From Novosphingobium sp. Chol11 (GTDB lineage Bacteria; Pseudomonadota; Alphaproteobacteria; Sphingomonadales; Sphingomonadaceae): a stretch of 64,000 bases of DNA. The notes below the pieces were generated by a model, which saw nothing but the letters and a program-made list of their open reading frames with translations, searched no databases and was not told the origin of the DNA. Both the position numbers and the translations under genes were made by a program. This document shows, piece by piece, positions 43,783 to 54,767 of this stretch (the first letter of the stretch is position 1; each line of letters begins with the position of its first letter). The stretch lies in contig NZ_OBMU01000003.1 of NCBI RefSeq assembly GCF_900218065.1, forward strand, positions 305,624-369,623, read 5' to 3'.

Positions 43783-45912
43783 TCACCCGGCTATTGCGTC
43801 CACCGCCTCCGCCGCGCCGCGCATCGCCCCTTCGATATAACCAACCCCCTTGGCATCGCCGACGACGTGAACGGCAAAGCCCTGTCCCTGCAATTGGTTG
43901 GCGAGCGTCAGGTCCCCCGTTGCGCCCTTCGCGACAATCACATGATCGGCAGCGGCCGACTGCTCCACCCCATCCTTGTCCATGAAGCGGACGGCATCCC
44001 GCTCGATCCGGATTGCGCTCGATCCGGGATGGAGATCAACGCCATGCTCCTTCAGTTCCGCGAGCAACCGCATCCGGCGGACGATCGTCAGACCGGCGCC
44101 AAGGCGCGGGGCATCATCGACCACGACCACCTCGCGGCCACGTTCATTCAGGAACTCTGCCAGTTCAAGGCCGACCAGTTCTCCACCGATAATGACTATC
44201 CGCTTGCCCAGCGGCATCCATTGGTGCGTCGCCTTGCGCACGAAATCGAGGTTGGCGGTTATGCCCGTCATGGAGCCGAGCTTCGTCGCGGCCCGCGTCA
44301 GCAGCCCGGTCTTGCGCTTGAGTTCGTCGGAACTTTGGCCAAGCACCATTCGGCGCATGTCATCGCCCGAGAACACATGGGGCATATCATTGCCCGGTAT
44401 GTCCGGCATCCCGCGCACCGCGCCCGTCGCGACCACGACCGCGTCAGGCTGAAGCGTACGCAGAAGCTCTGGCGTCGCGGGGGTGCGCAGCCGCACATCG
44501 ACCTGCGAAGACGCGATCTGCCGTTGCAGCCAGTCAAGCAACCGCTCATTTGCCGGATAGGCAAGGGCCGCGAAGCGCAACGTGCCGCCCAGATATTCGC
44601 CCTGTTCAAGCAGGATGACCTGATGCCCCAGGCCATCCAGCCTGCGCGCGGCTTCCATGCCGCCCGGCCCGCCGCCAATGACCACTATCCGTTTGGGCGC
44701 GGATGATGGCGCGTCCGAACGCAGATATTCAAATCCCGTTTCCGGATTGACCGCGCAGCGCAGCGGATCGCAGACATAGATGGCGCTGATGCAGGTATAG
44801 CAATAGATGCAGGGCAAGACATCTGCCGCCCGGCCTTCCGTCAGCTTGCGCGGCAAGTGCGGATCAGCCAGCAACTTGCGGCCCATTGAAACAAAGTCGA
44901 TCTGACGGCTGGCAATCGCCTTGTCGCCGACCTCGGGCTCGATCCGGCCGGATGCGATGACGGGAATGGTGACCGCAGCCTTGATCTGCGCCGCATAGGG
45001 AAGGTTCACGGCGGGTTCGTGGGGCGTGTGCGATCCTGAGTGCAGCTTTCCCTGCGCCGTGTCGTGATAGGCGGTCACCGTGATCGCGTCGGCGCCTGCG
45101 GCTTCCGCCATGCGGGCGACCTGCGCGGCGTCTTCGATCGTCAGGCCGCCCTTTTTCCCGACCTCGCGAGAGTCCAGCTTGCACCAGACGGGGAAGTCAG
45201 GACCTACAGCCTGCCGAACGGCCTGAATGACATCGACCAGGATGCGGACGCGGTTCTCCAGCGGCCCGCCATAGCCATCCGTCCGCCGGTTCGATTTCGG
45301 CGAGATGAAGGACGACAGGAGATATCCATGCCCACCATGAATTTCCACGCCATCGAACCCGGCGCGCTTCGCCCGGTCTGCGGCGGCGGCGAACTGGCCG
45401 ACGACCGTCTGGATGTCTTCAAGCGTCATTTCCTTGAAGCTGACAGCCTGGATCTTGCTGAACGGCGCGACGGCGAGTTCTTCGAGCAGGAACGCCTCTG
45501 TAAAGTCGCCTTCGGGTGCTTCAGGCAGCGACGGGCACCAGACCGGTCGGCCACCCAGCATATCCTCCATCGCGACAAGGCCGCCATGATGGATTTGCGG
45601 CGCGATCTTCGCGCCATGCTTGTGGACCGCTTCCACGAGCGCCGTCAGGCCCGGCAGGAAGCGATCGTCGGAAATCGCGATCTGGTTGACCTGATTGCCT
45701 CCGACCGGCCACGCCACACCGGCAACGCCCGTTATGATGAGCCCGACGCCGCCCTTCGCCTGCTCCTCATGATAACGAATGATCCGCTCGCCGCAGTGGC
45801 CATCGGCTTCGGCAAGGCTCGCCCCCATGGCCGTCACGGCGATCCGGTTGCGCAATTCCATGCCGCCGATCCGGCCGGGGGAAAGAAGATGTTGCAAAGA
45901 ATTGGAAGCCAT
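43783..45912 (-). CDS. NADH:flavin oxidoreductase, FadH/BaiCD-like (OYE + FeS + FAD domains)
   Basis: 709-aa three-domain reductase. The FMN TIM barrel of old yellow enzyme type (LLSPGRIGGMELRNRI, GVEIHGGHGYLLSSFISP) runs to about residue 360. A cysteine cluster for 4Fe-4S follows (CIYCYTCISAIYVC, then CAVNP). Then come FAD and NAD(P) Rossmann folds (RIVVIGGGPGGMEAARRL, RIVIIGGELVGLELAEF). The same architecture occurs in 2,4-dienoyl-CoA reductase and bile-acid enone reductases. It should reduce an activated C=C. The NTF2-like gene upstream is 42 bp away on the same strand. Confidence 0.92.
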   Translation of the reverse strand: MASNSLQHLLSPGRIGGMELRNRIAVTAMGASLAEADGHCGERIIRYHEEQAKGGVGLIITGVAGVAWPVGGNQVNQIAISDDRFLPGLTALVEAVHKHGAKIAPQIHHGGLVAMEDMLGGRPVWCPSLPEAPEGDFTEAFLLEELAVAPFSKIQAVSFKEMTLEDIQTVVGQFAAAADRAKRAGFDGVEIHGGHGYLLSSFISPKSNRRTDGYGGPLENRVRILVDVIQAVRQAVGPDFPVWCKLDSREVGKKGGLTIEDAAQVARMAEAAGADAITVTAYHDTAQGKLHSGSHTPHEPAVNLPYAAQIKAAVTIPVIASGRIEPEVGDKAIASRQIDFVSMGRKLLADPHLPRKLTEGRAADVLPCIYCYTCISAIYVCDPLRCAVNPETGFEYLRSDAPSSAPKRIVVIGGGPGGMEAARRLDGLGHQVILLEQGEYLGGTLRFAALAYPANERLLDWLQRQIASSQVDVRLRTPATPELLRTLQPDAVVVATGAVRGMPDIPGNDMPHVFSGDDMRRMVLGQSSDELKRKTGLLTRAATKLGSMTGITANLDFVRKATHQWMPLGKRIVIIGGELVGLELAEFLNERGREVVVVDDAPRLGAGLTIVRRMRLLAELKEHGVDLHPGSSAIRIERDAVRFMDKDGVEQSAAADHVIVAKGATGDLTLANQLQGQGFAVHVVGDAKGVGYIEGAMRGAAEAVDAIAG

Positions 45913-45954
45913 TGAAGTCGTCGCCTGTCTGGAGAAAGTCCTAATGTACGTCGT

Positions 45955-46398
45955 TCATATCTGTTGAGGATCGGGCGAGATCGGCTCCATCTCATCCCAG
46001 ATGGGGCCGGTCAGCGTCCGGAACAGCGCTTCGTCCGAATACATCCGCTCTCCGGTCAGCCCCTGTTCTCCAAAGACCAGGATCGCCATGATGCGATGCC
46101 AGCTGAGCTCTGTTTCCCCGATCAACCTGATCTGGATATCATATTCCTGCACTACGCCCTGCGGGCCAACGGACTCACTGATCACATGGTAGTTCGCGAT
46201 ACGCGGCTGCACGTCATCGATGAAATGGCGGTAGAGGCGGCGCGTCTTTTCGTATCCCGTAAAGCTTCGGCCGACAGGAAAATATTGGTAGGTCGGCTCG
46301 CCCTCCATCGTCGCCAGGATCGCATCGAGGTCCTGCCCGCTTTCCGTCAGCGCATGCCGGCTCGCCACTCCAATGAGATGGACCAGGCTTGTCCCCAC
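45955..46398 (-). CDS. NTF2/SnoaL-like protein
   Basis: 147-aa NTF2-fold protein (AILATMEGEPTYQYFPVGRSFTGYEKTRRLYRHFIDDVQP, then EYDIQIRLIGETELSWHRIMAILVFGEQGLTGERMY). It is likely a small isomerase, cyclase or accessory subunit. It seems to form an operon with the OYE-like reductase. No catalytic triad is assignable. Confidence 0.78.
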   Translation of the reverse strand: MGTSLVHLIGVASRHALTESGQDLDAILATMEGEPTYQYFPVGRSFTGYEKTRRLYRHFIDDVQPRIANYHVISESVGPQGVVQEYDIQIRLIGETELSWHRIMAILVFGEQGLTGERMYSDEALFRTLTGPIWDEMEPISPDPQQI

Positions 46399-46589
46399 CG
46401 GATTTTCTCCCCTGCCTCTCCAACAGCCTTATACCATGCCCGCTCTCGGCCGCCGATGCCTACCGCATGCTCTGGCGCGTCATCAGCCCCAATTTATGTC
46501 GCGAAGCGCGCATAATCGTCCGGATCGATCATCCTTCGCCAGCTTCCTTGACCCATCGCATCGGATCGACGCCTGATGCTTCCATCGTT

Positions 46590-47297
46590 ATGGGTCGGCC
46601 GATGAGCAGCGAAAATCTTGAATCTTCCCCTGTCGAGGCGGAAGGGCCGCCACCTGCTGCCCGCTCTGTCGGACGGCCGCGGCGATTGACCTTGGCGCAG
46701 ATTCTGGACGCCGCGATCGAGATGGGGCTGGATGGCCTGAGGATCGCGGCGCTCGCCGATCGGCTCGGCGTCCGCCCGGCGGTGCTCTACACCTATGTCA
46801 CCGGGCGAAAGGAACTGGTCCGGCTCGCGGCGCAGCGCGCTTCGGGGGCCGCCACCTTCCCTGAGGACGAAGGCCAATCCTGGCGCGAATATGCCACCCA
46901 ATATGCACAAGCGCTCCACAAGCTGGTGGAGGAGGGGCAGCTTGTCTCCACCCTCGTCAGCGGCAATCTGGGGCCTGCGGTCGAAATCGACAGTTCGGAA
47001 CAATGGCTGCAAGTCATGCTGGCGCGCGGGTTCGACCTGCCGGAAGCGCTCGACCTGTTACGCTCCATCGACCTGATCGTGCTGGGCGGCGCGTTCCTCT
47101 CTTCCTACGCCCGCGCGGTGGCAGGCGGCGAAGCGGAATATCGCGACGCCGTGCGCGCTTCGATCGATCAGCGTTCGGCGGAAGATGTGCCGGTCATCGC
47201 CGCGCATCCTGACCGTTATGCCGACACTGCCCTCCCCCGCTGGCGCACCACATTGGCACTGGTGCTCGACGGAGTGGCGGCGCGACGCGGCGAATAG
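46590..47297 (+). CDS. TetR-family regulator
   Basis: About 235-aa TetR protein. The HTH is RLTLAQILDAAIEMGLDGLRIAALADRLGVRPAVLYTYVTGRKELVRL. ATG 46590 or 46602 are both possible; the frame is open further upstream (46389) but runs over non-coding sequence divergent to the NTF2-like gene. The C-terminal part matches the TetR_C group with a helical ligand pocket. It may control the divergent NTF2/OYE/PQQ set or the following HxD protein gene. Confidence 0.86.
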   Translation: MGRPMSSENLESSPVEAEGPPPAARSVGRPRRLTLAQILDAAIEMGLDGLRIAALADRLGVRPAVLYTYVTGRKELVRLAAQRASGAATFPEDEGQSWREYATQYAQALHKLVEEGQLVSTLVSGNLGPAVEIDSSEQWLQVMLARGFDLPEALDLLRSIDLIVLGGAFLSSYARAVAGGEAEYRDAVRASIDQRSAEDVPVIAAHPDRYADTALPRWRTTLALVLDGVAARRGE

Positions 47298-47399
47298 TCG
47301 AACATCTTTTCGGAAATTATTGCAGGCTGGGCGACGATGGGATATTCCCACCTTCGACCCTGCCGTTCACGTGGGGAAATCGATCGCTGGAGAGAGCAT

Positions 47400-48461
47400 A
47401 TGCCTGCCGATGTCGCTTCCACTTTCCTGCCCGTCGCGCCGCCCAGGATCGTCGACGATCTCTACACCGAAGACCAGCATCAGCGAGTCTTGGATGTCAT
47501 TCGCCGCGAAGGCCCCTGGTCCCTCATTCTCGCGCAATATTTCTCTTCGCCCGAAGAAGTGATCGCGACCTCCACCGGCTCCATTCCGGAAGGGTTCACG
47601 CCGACCTGGGACATGTTCATGAACCCGGTGTTTCGCGGCTACATCGCCGACAACGGCGTCAATCGCTTTCCCGAACTCGACGACTGCTTCTACAACAAGA
47701 AGTTCCTGGACATGGCGCGCAGCTATTGGAACACGCCCTATGTCGAATGCGACCAGCTGATGTTCAACATTCAGGGTCCAAGCTCGGCAGGCGGTTCACC
47801 GCATGTCGATGGCACGCAGTTTCGCGGCCTGTACGAAGTCAACTGCCCGATCTGGCTGCTGAACATCATGGCGAAGTCCGGCCTCTTCAAACGCTGGCAG
47901 GCGAAGAAGGCGCAGGTCATCGCCTGGTATTATCAGGGTTCGATCGGCGGCGGATTCCACTATTGGCCGAACGGGCCGCAAAATGACCCTGCCTGCCTGG
48001 AAGCGCCGATGTGGGGACGCGGCGTCGTCGTGGAAAATGAGATGATGTTCCACACCGCGCAGGGCTGCGGCCCGGTGGATCAGCGCAAACCGGCGGGCCT
48101 CGCGATCAATTCGACCATGTCGGCTGATCCTGATGTGGCTGGCGGCTGGCGGATCATGACCGGCGACGATGTGGTGGCGAAGATCCCGGAGCAGGAGTTC
48201 CGCCTGCTCCTTCACTGGAACGCCCAGGTTTACACTGACCTTAACGACCTGCGGATTTCGCGCGACCATACAGACGACATCACGACAGACATGGCGTTCG
48301 AGATTTTCGTGAAGGACCTTCGGGCGCGCGGCGAAATCTTCGAGATGCCGAGCGATCCGCTGCATGACACCAATTTCATCGGCCTGCTGACCCGCGTCTA
48401 TGATGTCGGCAAGCCCAAGGGCGTACCGCAGGACCCGGTCGAACCGCGTCTGGTCGCCTGA
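47400..48461 (+). CDS. Unrecognised 353-aa protein, possible Fe(II)/2-oxoglutarate-type oxygenase
   Basis: I do not know the family. The start ATG 47400 follows GGAGAGAGC. The sequence has SPHVDGTQFRG (an HxD pair) and later MFHTAQGCGPVD (a distal His) followed by an Arg/Lys-containing stretch, the order of a facial-triad oxygenase. The N-terminal IVDDLYTEDQHQRVLDVI resembles the start of prolyl-hydroxylase-like domains. Length 353 aa suits phytanoyl-CoA-hydroxylase-like proteins. No signal peptide. Function and substrate are not assignable. Confidence 0.72.
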   Translation: MPADVASTFLPVAPPRIVDDLYTEDQHQRVLDVIRREGPWSLILAQYFSSPEEVIATSTGSIPEGFTPTWDMFMNPVFRGYIADNGVNRFPELDDCFYNKKFLDMARSYWNTPYVECDQLMFNIQGPSSAGGSPHVDGTQFRGLYEVNCPIWLLNIMAKSGLFKRWQAKKAQVIAWYYQGSIGGGFHYWPNGPQNDPACLEAPMWGRGVVVENEMMFHTAQGCGPVDQRKPAGLAINSTMSADPDVAGGWRIMTGDDVVAKIPEQEFRLLLHWNAQVYTDLNDLRISRDHTDDITTDMAFEIFVKDLRARGEIFEMPSDPLHDTNFIGLLTRVYDVGKPKGVPQDPVEPRLVA

Positions 48462-48475
48462 CCTCGCTACCTCCG

Positions 48476-48507
48476 CCGGGGTGCTTCAACTGACTGAAGC
48501 GCCCCGG
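48476..48507. terminator. Bidirectional hairpin terminator overlapping lysR 3' end
   Basis: CCGGGG-T-GCTTCA, loop ACTGAC, TGAAGC-G-CCCCGG. It is a 13-bp stem with one T/G mismatch between the convergent HxD-protein and LysR genes. Confidence 0.7.
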
Positions 48508-49382
48508 CCCAGCAGTGCTTCCGATCGTTCTCGCAGCATGTCGGACACCGCCAAGATGCGGGCGAGCTTCGCCATTTCCGGGTGCGTCACCAGCCAGAAG
48601 GAGCGTGCAATCTCCACCTCCTCCGGGAAAAGGCGCACCAGCGTCTCATCATCGGCCACGATGAAATCCGGCAGCACGCCGATGCCTGCGCCGTCCAGGA
48701 TCAGTTGGCGCTGCATGCCGATGCTGCTGGACCTTAGCGAGGCTTCCAACCCCGCTTGCACCTCGTCCAGATAATCCAGTTCCGGCGAATAGAGGAACTC
48801 GGGGACATAGCCGATCAGCATATGCTCATGCAGCTGTTCCCGGGCTGCCGGAGCGCCGCGCGCCGCGAGATAGGCGGGCGAGGCATAGAGATGCAGCGTG
48901 TAATCAGCGAGCTTGCGCACCGCCAGATGCCCGCGCTGCGGCCGCGCCAGCATCACCGCCATGTCCGCCTCCCGCTTTGACGGATTAAGGAAACCGGAAG
49001 CGGTGATGACGTCCAGCCGGATGCCGGGATGACGCGCATGAAAGCCGGGAATCGCAGGCGCCAATATCCATCGGCCAAAGCCTTCCGCCACGGACAAGCG
49101 CACCTGTCCGTTCAGACTGTGCCGTTCCCCCTTCACATCGACGATGGCCGACATTGCCGCGCTCTCGATGCTTTCTGCATGGCGGAGCAAGGCCGCACCA
49201 TGCTCCGTCAGCGCCCTTTCCGCCCCCGTCTGCTCGAACAATTGCGCATCGAGCGCCTGTGACAGGCGCGACAATCGGCGGGAAATCGTCGTCGCATCAA
49301 TGCCGAGCATCCGCGCCGCCGGAGCCACTCGCTTCAACCGCGCGACCGTCAGGAATATCCGCAAATCGTCCCAATCGAACAT
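48486..49382 (-). CDS. LysR-family regulator divergent from the valine operon
   Basis: 298-aa LysR protein. The N-terminal winged HTH is DDLRIFLTVARLKRVAPAARMLGIDATTISRRLSRLSQAL and the rest is a substrate-binding effector domain. ATG 49380-49382 is chosen over the longer frame to 49412. It is divergent from mmsA with a TGCAG-N7-CTGCA repeat in the gap, the standard LysR layout, so it probably activates the distal valine pathway in response to an intermediate. Confidence 0.9.
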   Translation of the reverse strand: MFDWDDLRIFLTVARLKRVAPAARMLGIDATTISRRLSRLSQALDAQLFEQTGAERALTEHGAALLRHAESIESAAMSAIVDVKGERHSLNGQVRLSVAEGFGRWILAPAIPGFHARHPGIRLDVITASGFLNPSKREADMAVMLARPQRGHLAVRKLADYTLHLYASPAYLAARGAPAAREQLHEHMLIGYVPEFLYSPELDYLDEVQAGLEASLRSSSIGMQRQLILDGAGIGVLPDFIVADDETLVRLFPEEVEIARSFWLVTHPEMAKLARILAVSDMLRERSEALLGRGASVS

Positions 49383-49402
49383 CAACCGCACCCATGCAAA
49401 AA

Positions 49403-49419
49403 TGCAGATCAACTCTGCA
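49403..49419. promoter_or_regulatory. LysR-type inverted repeat TGCAG-N7-CTGCA
   Basis: A perfect 5-bp inverted repeat lies 21 bp upstream of the LysR start and 67 bp before mmsA. The spacing agrees with a LysR recognition site. Confidence 0.5.
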
Positions 49420-49485
49420 ATAAAGGGGAATTGAATGCATTATCGCCTTTCGGCATGATAAGGCAAATCTCATCGAGAGGATGCC

Positions 49486-50982
<1,497 letters not shown>

Positions 50983-51032
50983 CAGCCGCGAGGGGAGAGC
51001 GCATGCTCTCCCATCACTCCACAGGATGCATG

Positions 51033-52175
51033 ATGACCCAGTTCGACCTTACCGACGACCAACGCCAGATCCAGGACATGGCGCGGCGCTTCACCGCCGA
51101 CGCGATCACGCCCCATGCGGCTGAATGGGATGAAAGCCATATCTTCCCGCGCGACACGATCCGCGCGGCGGCAGAGCTTGGCTTCGGCGGCATCTATGTG
51201 TCGGAAGAATCCGGCGGCATTGGCCTTGGGCGGCTGGAATCCGCGCTCATCATGGAAGCCATGGCCTATGGCTGTCCATCGACCAGCGCGTTCATATCGA
51301 TCCACAACATGGCCGCCTGGATGATCGACCGCTTCGGCGCGCAGCCGGTCAAAGACAAATATCTGCCCTCTATGGTGCCGATGGATCGGATGGGCAGCTA
51401 TTGCCTGACCGAAGCGGGATCAGGTTCGGACGCGGCGGCGCTCAAGACGCGCGCCGTGAAGGACGGCAGCGACTATCTCGTCACCGGTTCCAAGCAATTC
51501 ATTTCCGGCGGCGGTGAAAACGACATCTATGTCACCATGGTCCGCACGGGCGAGGACGGGCCCAAGGGCATCAGTTGCCTCGTCATCGAAAAGGACATGC
51601 CGGGCGTCAGCTTCGGCGCGCAGGAGCGCAAGCTTGGCTGGCATTCGCAGCCTACCGCGCAGGTCAATTTCGACAATGTCCGCGTGCCTGCTGAAAATCT
51701 CGTCGGCGCCGAAGGGGAAGGTTTCCGGATCGCGATGATGGGGCTTGATGGCGGGCGGCTCAACATCGGCGCCTGCTCGCTGGGCGGGGCGCAGCGCTGC
51801 CTGGACGAAGCCATCGCCTACACCAAGGACCGCAAGCAGTTCGGGCAGGCCATCGCCGACTTCCAGAACACGCAATTCACCCTGGCCGACATGGAGACGG
51901 AGCTTCAAGCCGCGCGCGCGCTGCTCTACATGGCGGCGGTCAAGGTGACGGAAAACGCGCCCGACAAGACCCGCTTCGCCGCCATGGCCAAGCGTCTCGC
52001 CACCGACGCCGGGTCCGCCATCGCCGACCGCGCGCTGCAACTGCATGGCGGCTACGGCTATCTGATGGACTATCCGGTCGAACGCTTCTGGCGCGACCTG
52101 CGGGTGCATTCGATCCTGGAAGGCACGAACCAAGTGATGCGCATGATCGTCGCGCGCGATCTGCTGCGTCAGTGA
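51033..52175 (+). CDS. Acyl-CoA dehydrogenase (probable isobutyryl-CoA dehydrogenase)
   Basis: 380-aa FAD acyl-CoA dehydrogenase. The signature YCLTEAGSGSDAAALKTRA, substrate/FAD region KQFGQAIADFQNTQFTLADM, and C-terminal LEGTNQVMRMIVARDLL are present. Given its place between mmsA and the HIBYL-CoA hydrolase, isobutyryl-CoA is the expected substrate. ATG 51033 or the adjacent 51030 are both possible. Confidence 0.92.
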   Translation: MTQFDLTDDQRQIQDMARRFTADAITPHAAEWDESHIFPRDTIRAAAELGFGGIYVSEESGGIGLGRLESALIMEAMAYGCPSTSAFISIHNMAAWMIDRFGAQPVKDKYLPSMVPMDRMGSYCLTEAGSGSDAAALKTRAVKDGSDYLVTGSKQFISGGGENDIYVTMVRTGEDGPKGISCLVIEKDMPGVSFGAQERKLGWHSQPTAQVNFDNVRVPAENLVGAEGEGFRIAMMGLDGGRLNIGACSLGGAQRCLDEAIAYTKDRKQFGQAIADFQNTQFTLADMETELQAARALLYMAAVKVTENAPDKTRFAAMAKRLATDAGSAIADRALQLHGGYGYLMDYPVERFWRDLRVHSILEGTNQVMRMIVARDLLRQ

Positions 52176-52186
52176 AGGGGCCGACC

Positions 52187-53245
52187 ATGACTGACCAACT
52201 GCTGATATCGGCAAGCAACGGAGTCGGGCGCATCCGCCTCAATCGCCCCCGAGCCCTCCATGCGCTGACGCTGGAGATGTGCGATGCGATCAATGCCGCG
52301 CTTCTCGAATGGCGCAGCGATCCGGCCATCAAGGCGGTGATGATCGACCATGCCGAGGGGCGCGGCTTCTGCGCCGGCGGCGACATCGCCCTCATCGCCA
52401 GCAGCGCCAAGGCTGACGGGGTCGAAGCGGAGCATTTCTTCCGTCACGAATATCGGATGAACCATCTGCTGTTCACCTATGAAAAGCCGATCGTCGCCTT
52501 CATCGACGGCATCGTGATGGGTGGGGGCGTCGGCCTGTCGCTCCCCTGCCGCTATCGCGTCGCGACCGAGCGGACGACCTTCGCCATGCCCGAAACCGGC
52601 ATCGGCCTTTTCCCTGACGTGGGCGGCGGATGGTTCCTCCCCCGCCTTCCCGGCCGGATCGGCACATGGCTCGCCGTCACAGGCGCGCGGATCAATGGAG
52701 CGGACTGCACCGCGATTGGCATCGCCACCCAATATATCGCTTCGGACAAGCTGGATGCCATCAAGGAAGCCATCCTCGACCGTCCAGATGATCTGGCCGC
52801 CATTCTCGACCAAGCGAACGAGACCGCGCCCGCATCCTCGCTGACGGAGCAACGGGCCGACATCGATCGCCTCTTCGCCGCCGACAGGATCGAAGACATC
52901 ATGGCCGCCCTGCGCGACGATGGGTCCGACTGGGCGCAACAGCAGCTGGCAACGATCGCCACCAAGTCGCCGCAAACCGTGAAGGTCGCCCTGCGCCAAC
53001 TGCGCGAGGGCGCGGCCTTCACCGATTTCGCCGACAATATGCGCAACGAATATCGCATCGCCTGCCGGGTCATCCGCCGCCCCGACTTCATCGAGGGTGT
53101 GCGCGCGGTGATCGTCGATAAGGACAATGCGCCCAAGTGGAATCCGGCCACGGCGCAAGAGGTGGATGACGCCGTGATCGACAGCTTTTTCGCGCCCCTG
53201 CCCGCTGACAAGGAATGGACGCCGCTGCCCGAAACGCAACGGTGA
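52187..53245 (+). CDS. 3-hydroxyisobutyryl-CoA hydrolase (enoyl-CoA hydratase family)
   Basis: 352-aa crotonase-fold protein of the HIBYL-CoA hydrolase group. It has the oxyanion motif GFCAGGDIALIA, MGGGVGLSLPCRYRVAT, the C-terminal extension with FAADRIEDIMAAL, and KSPQTVKVALRQL. Its length (ordinary hydratases are about 260 aa) supports hydrolase over hydratase. It releases 3-hydroxyisobutyrate for mmsB. The start ATG 52187 follows GAAGGGG, 11 bp after the dehydrogenase stop. Confidence 0.92.
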   Translation: MTDQLLISASNGVGRIRLNRPRALHALTLEMCDAINAALLEWRSDPAIKAVMIDHAEGRGFCAGGDIALIASSAKADGVEAEHFFRHEYRMNHLLFTYEKPIVAFIDGIVMGGGVGLSLPCRYRVATERTTFAMPETGIGLFPDVGGGWFLPRLPGRIGTWLAVTGARINGADCTAIGIATQYIASDKLDAIKEAILDRPDDLAAILDQANETAPASSLTEQRADIDRLFAADRIEDIMAALRDDGSDWAQQQLATIATKSPQTVKVALRQLREGAAFTDFADNMRNEYRIACRVIRRPDFIEGVRAVIVDKDNAPKWNPATAQEVDDAVIDSFFAPLPADKEWTPLPETQR

Positions 53246-53278
53246 TGACGCTGTGCATCAAGATAAGGACGAAGCAGG

Positions 53279-54157
53279 ATGACTGAAACGATCGCCTTCA
53301 TTGGCCTGGGCAATATGGGCGGCGGAATGGCCGCCAATCTTGCCAGGAACGGCTTCACCGTCCGCGCCTTCGACCTGTCCGACGACGCGCTTGCCAAGGC
53401 GGAGGCAGCAGGCGCGATCCGCACGGGCAGCGCTGCCGAAGCAGTCACCGGCGCGGATGCCGTCGTCACCATGCTTCCGGCGGGCAAGCATGTGGAAGCC
53501 GTCTATACCGGCGAAGTGTTCGGCGCAGCCAAGCCCGGTGCGCTATTCCTCGATTGCTCGACCATCGACGTGGCAACCGCCCGTCGCGTCATCGCAGCCG
53601 CGAAGGCGAAGGGCTTCCAGATGGCCGACGCACCCGTTTCCGGCGGCATCGCGGCGGCCAGTGCCGGGTCGCTCACCTTCATGGTCGGCGGCGACGATGA
53701 CACTTTCGCCAAGGCAAAGCCCATCCTGTCCGCCATGGGCAAGGCGGTGATCCACGCCGGCAGCGACGGCAATGGCCAAGCGGCGAAAATCTGCAACAAC
53801 ATGCTGCTCGGCGCGACCATGGTGGCGACCTGCGAAGCCTTCGCCATGGCGGAGAAGATCGGGCTCGACGCGCAGACCTTCTACGATATCTCCAGCGTCT
53901 CGTCAGGGCAAAGCTGGTCCATGACCAGCTACTGCCCCGTCCCCGGCGTCGGCCCCCAATCACCCGCCGACAATGGCTATAGCGGCGGTTTTGCCGTCGC
54001 CCTTATGCTGAAGGACCTCAAACTCGCACTAGAAGCGGCAGCATCGGTCAACGCCAGCGTGCCCATGGGGGCGCAGGCGGAAAGCCTCTACCAGTTGCTC
54101 GCGAACAAGGGGGAAGCGGGTCAGGATTTCTCCTCGATCATCAAATTGCTGTCCTAA
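53279..54157 (+). CDS. mmsB: 3-hydroxyisobutyrate dehydrogenase
   Basis: 292-aa beta-hydroxyacid dehydrogenase. The NAD motif FIGLGNMGGGMAANLARNG, the DAPVSGGIAAASAGSLTFMVGG substrate motif, and catalytic Lys in GNGQAAKICNNML are present. It makes methylmalonate semialdehyde, the substrate of mmsA. Last gene of the operon. An imperfect hairpin follows at about 54170-54205. Confidence 0.96.
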   Translation: MTETIAFIGLGNMGGGMAANLARNGFTVRAFDLSDDALAKAEAAGAIRTGSAAEAVTGADAVVTMLPAGKHVEAVYTGEVFGAAKPGALFLDCSTIDVATARRVIAAAKAKGFQMADAPVSGGIAAASAGSLTFMVGGDDDTFAKAKPILSAMGKAVIHAGSDGNGQAAKICNNMLLGATMVATCEAFAMAEKIGLDAQTFYDISSVSSGQSWSMTSYCPVPGVGPQSPADNGYSGGFAVALMLKDLKLALEAAASVNASVPMGAQAESLYQLLANKGEAGQDFSSIIKLLS

Positions 54158-54268
54158 GCCGGATCAACATACAGGCTGCTTAGCTGCATGATCTGCAGCA
54201 AGGCCCATGCAACTGAACGTCGCGCCTTCCGTTACATTGATAGGTCGTCAAAAAAATGAGGCAAATCA

Positions 54269-54520
54269 ATGCGGATGGAAAGCGCGACAGGCTGGTCGGC
54301 AACATATAGCTATTCACCCCTCTATCGGGAAGATGAGCCAAACCATTGTCCCGGATGTGACCGGCAACAATGGATCATCGGGCGGATGACTGCCGAATGC
54401 ACTTTTTGCGGCTCTGCCATGCCGCTTGAACATTTCAGCACCTATAGCGCTTCGCCCCGGATCGAGTGCCGCGATTATACGGCCGACGATCTGCCTGACC
54501 ATCTGCGGCCAGTGGCCTGA
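54269..54520 (+). CDS. Small zinc-ribbon protein
   Basis: 83-aa protein with two CxxC knuckles (NHCPGCDRQQWIIGRMTAEC, then CTFCGSAMPL) that form a zinc ribbon. ATG 54269 or 54275 are possible. I recall similar small proteins in sphingomonads, but cannot check. It may be a nucleic-acid or protein-binding adaptor. It has no operon partner. The 250 bp after it hold no gene I can support. Confidence 0.65.
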   Translation: MRMESATGWSATYSYSPLYREDEPNHCPGCDRQQWIIGRMTAECTFCGSAMPLEHFSTYSASPRIECRDYTADDLPDHLRPVA

Positions 54521-54767
54521 GCTGTTCCAGACACAAAGAGCCCCACCTCCTGATCAGAAGGCAGGGCAGTTTGGGTCGCACTGCAGGATAACCTGCGGGC
54601 AGCCAACCAGCATCTCGGCCCTCGGGTTCCGAGGTCGAAGTGAAGGCAACATCACCGCATCGATGGTTAATATGTTGAAACGTCCCGGAAACAGGGGCCT
54701 TTCGCGCCAGCTATAACCAAGGCTATAATCAACAATATCACCCGGCCAGGGCACGAAATCGGGCCAC

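Noticed and set aside
52169..53239. Minus-strand ORF of 356 aa
   Set aside because: Almost exactly antisense to the HIBYL-CoA hydrolase; the match in length is only due to lack of antisense stops at high GC.
54426..54716. 96-aa ORF after the zinc-ribbon gene
   Set aside because: It overlaps the zinc-ribbon gene in another frame, lacks a ribosome site and has no conserved features.
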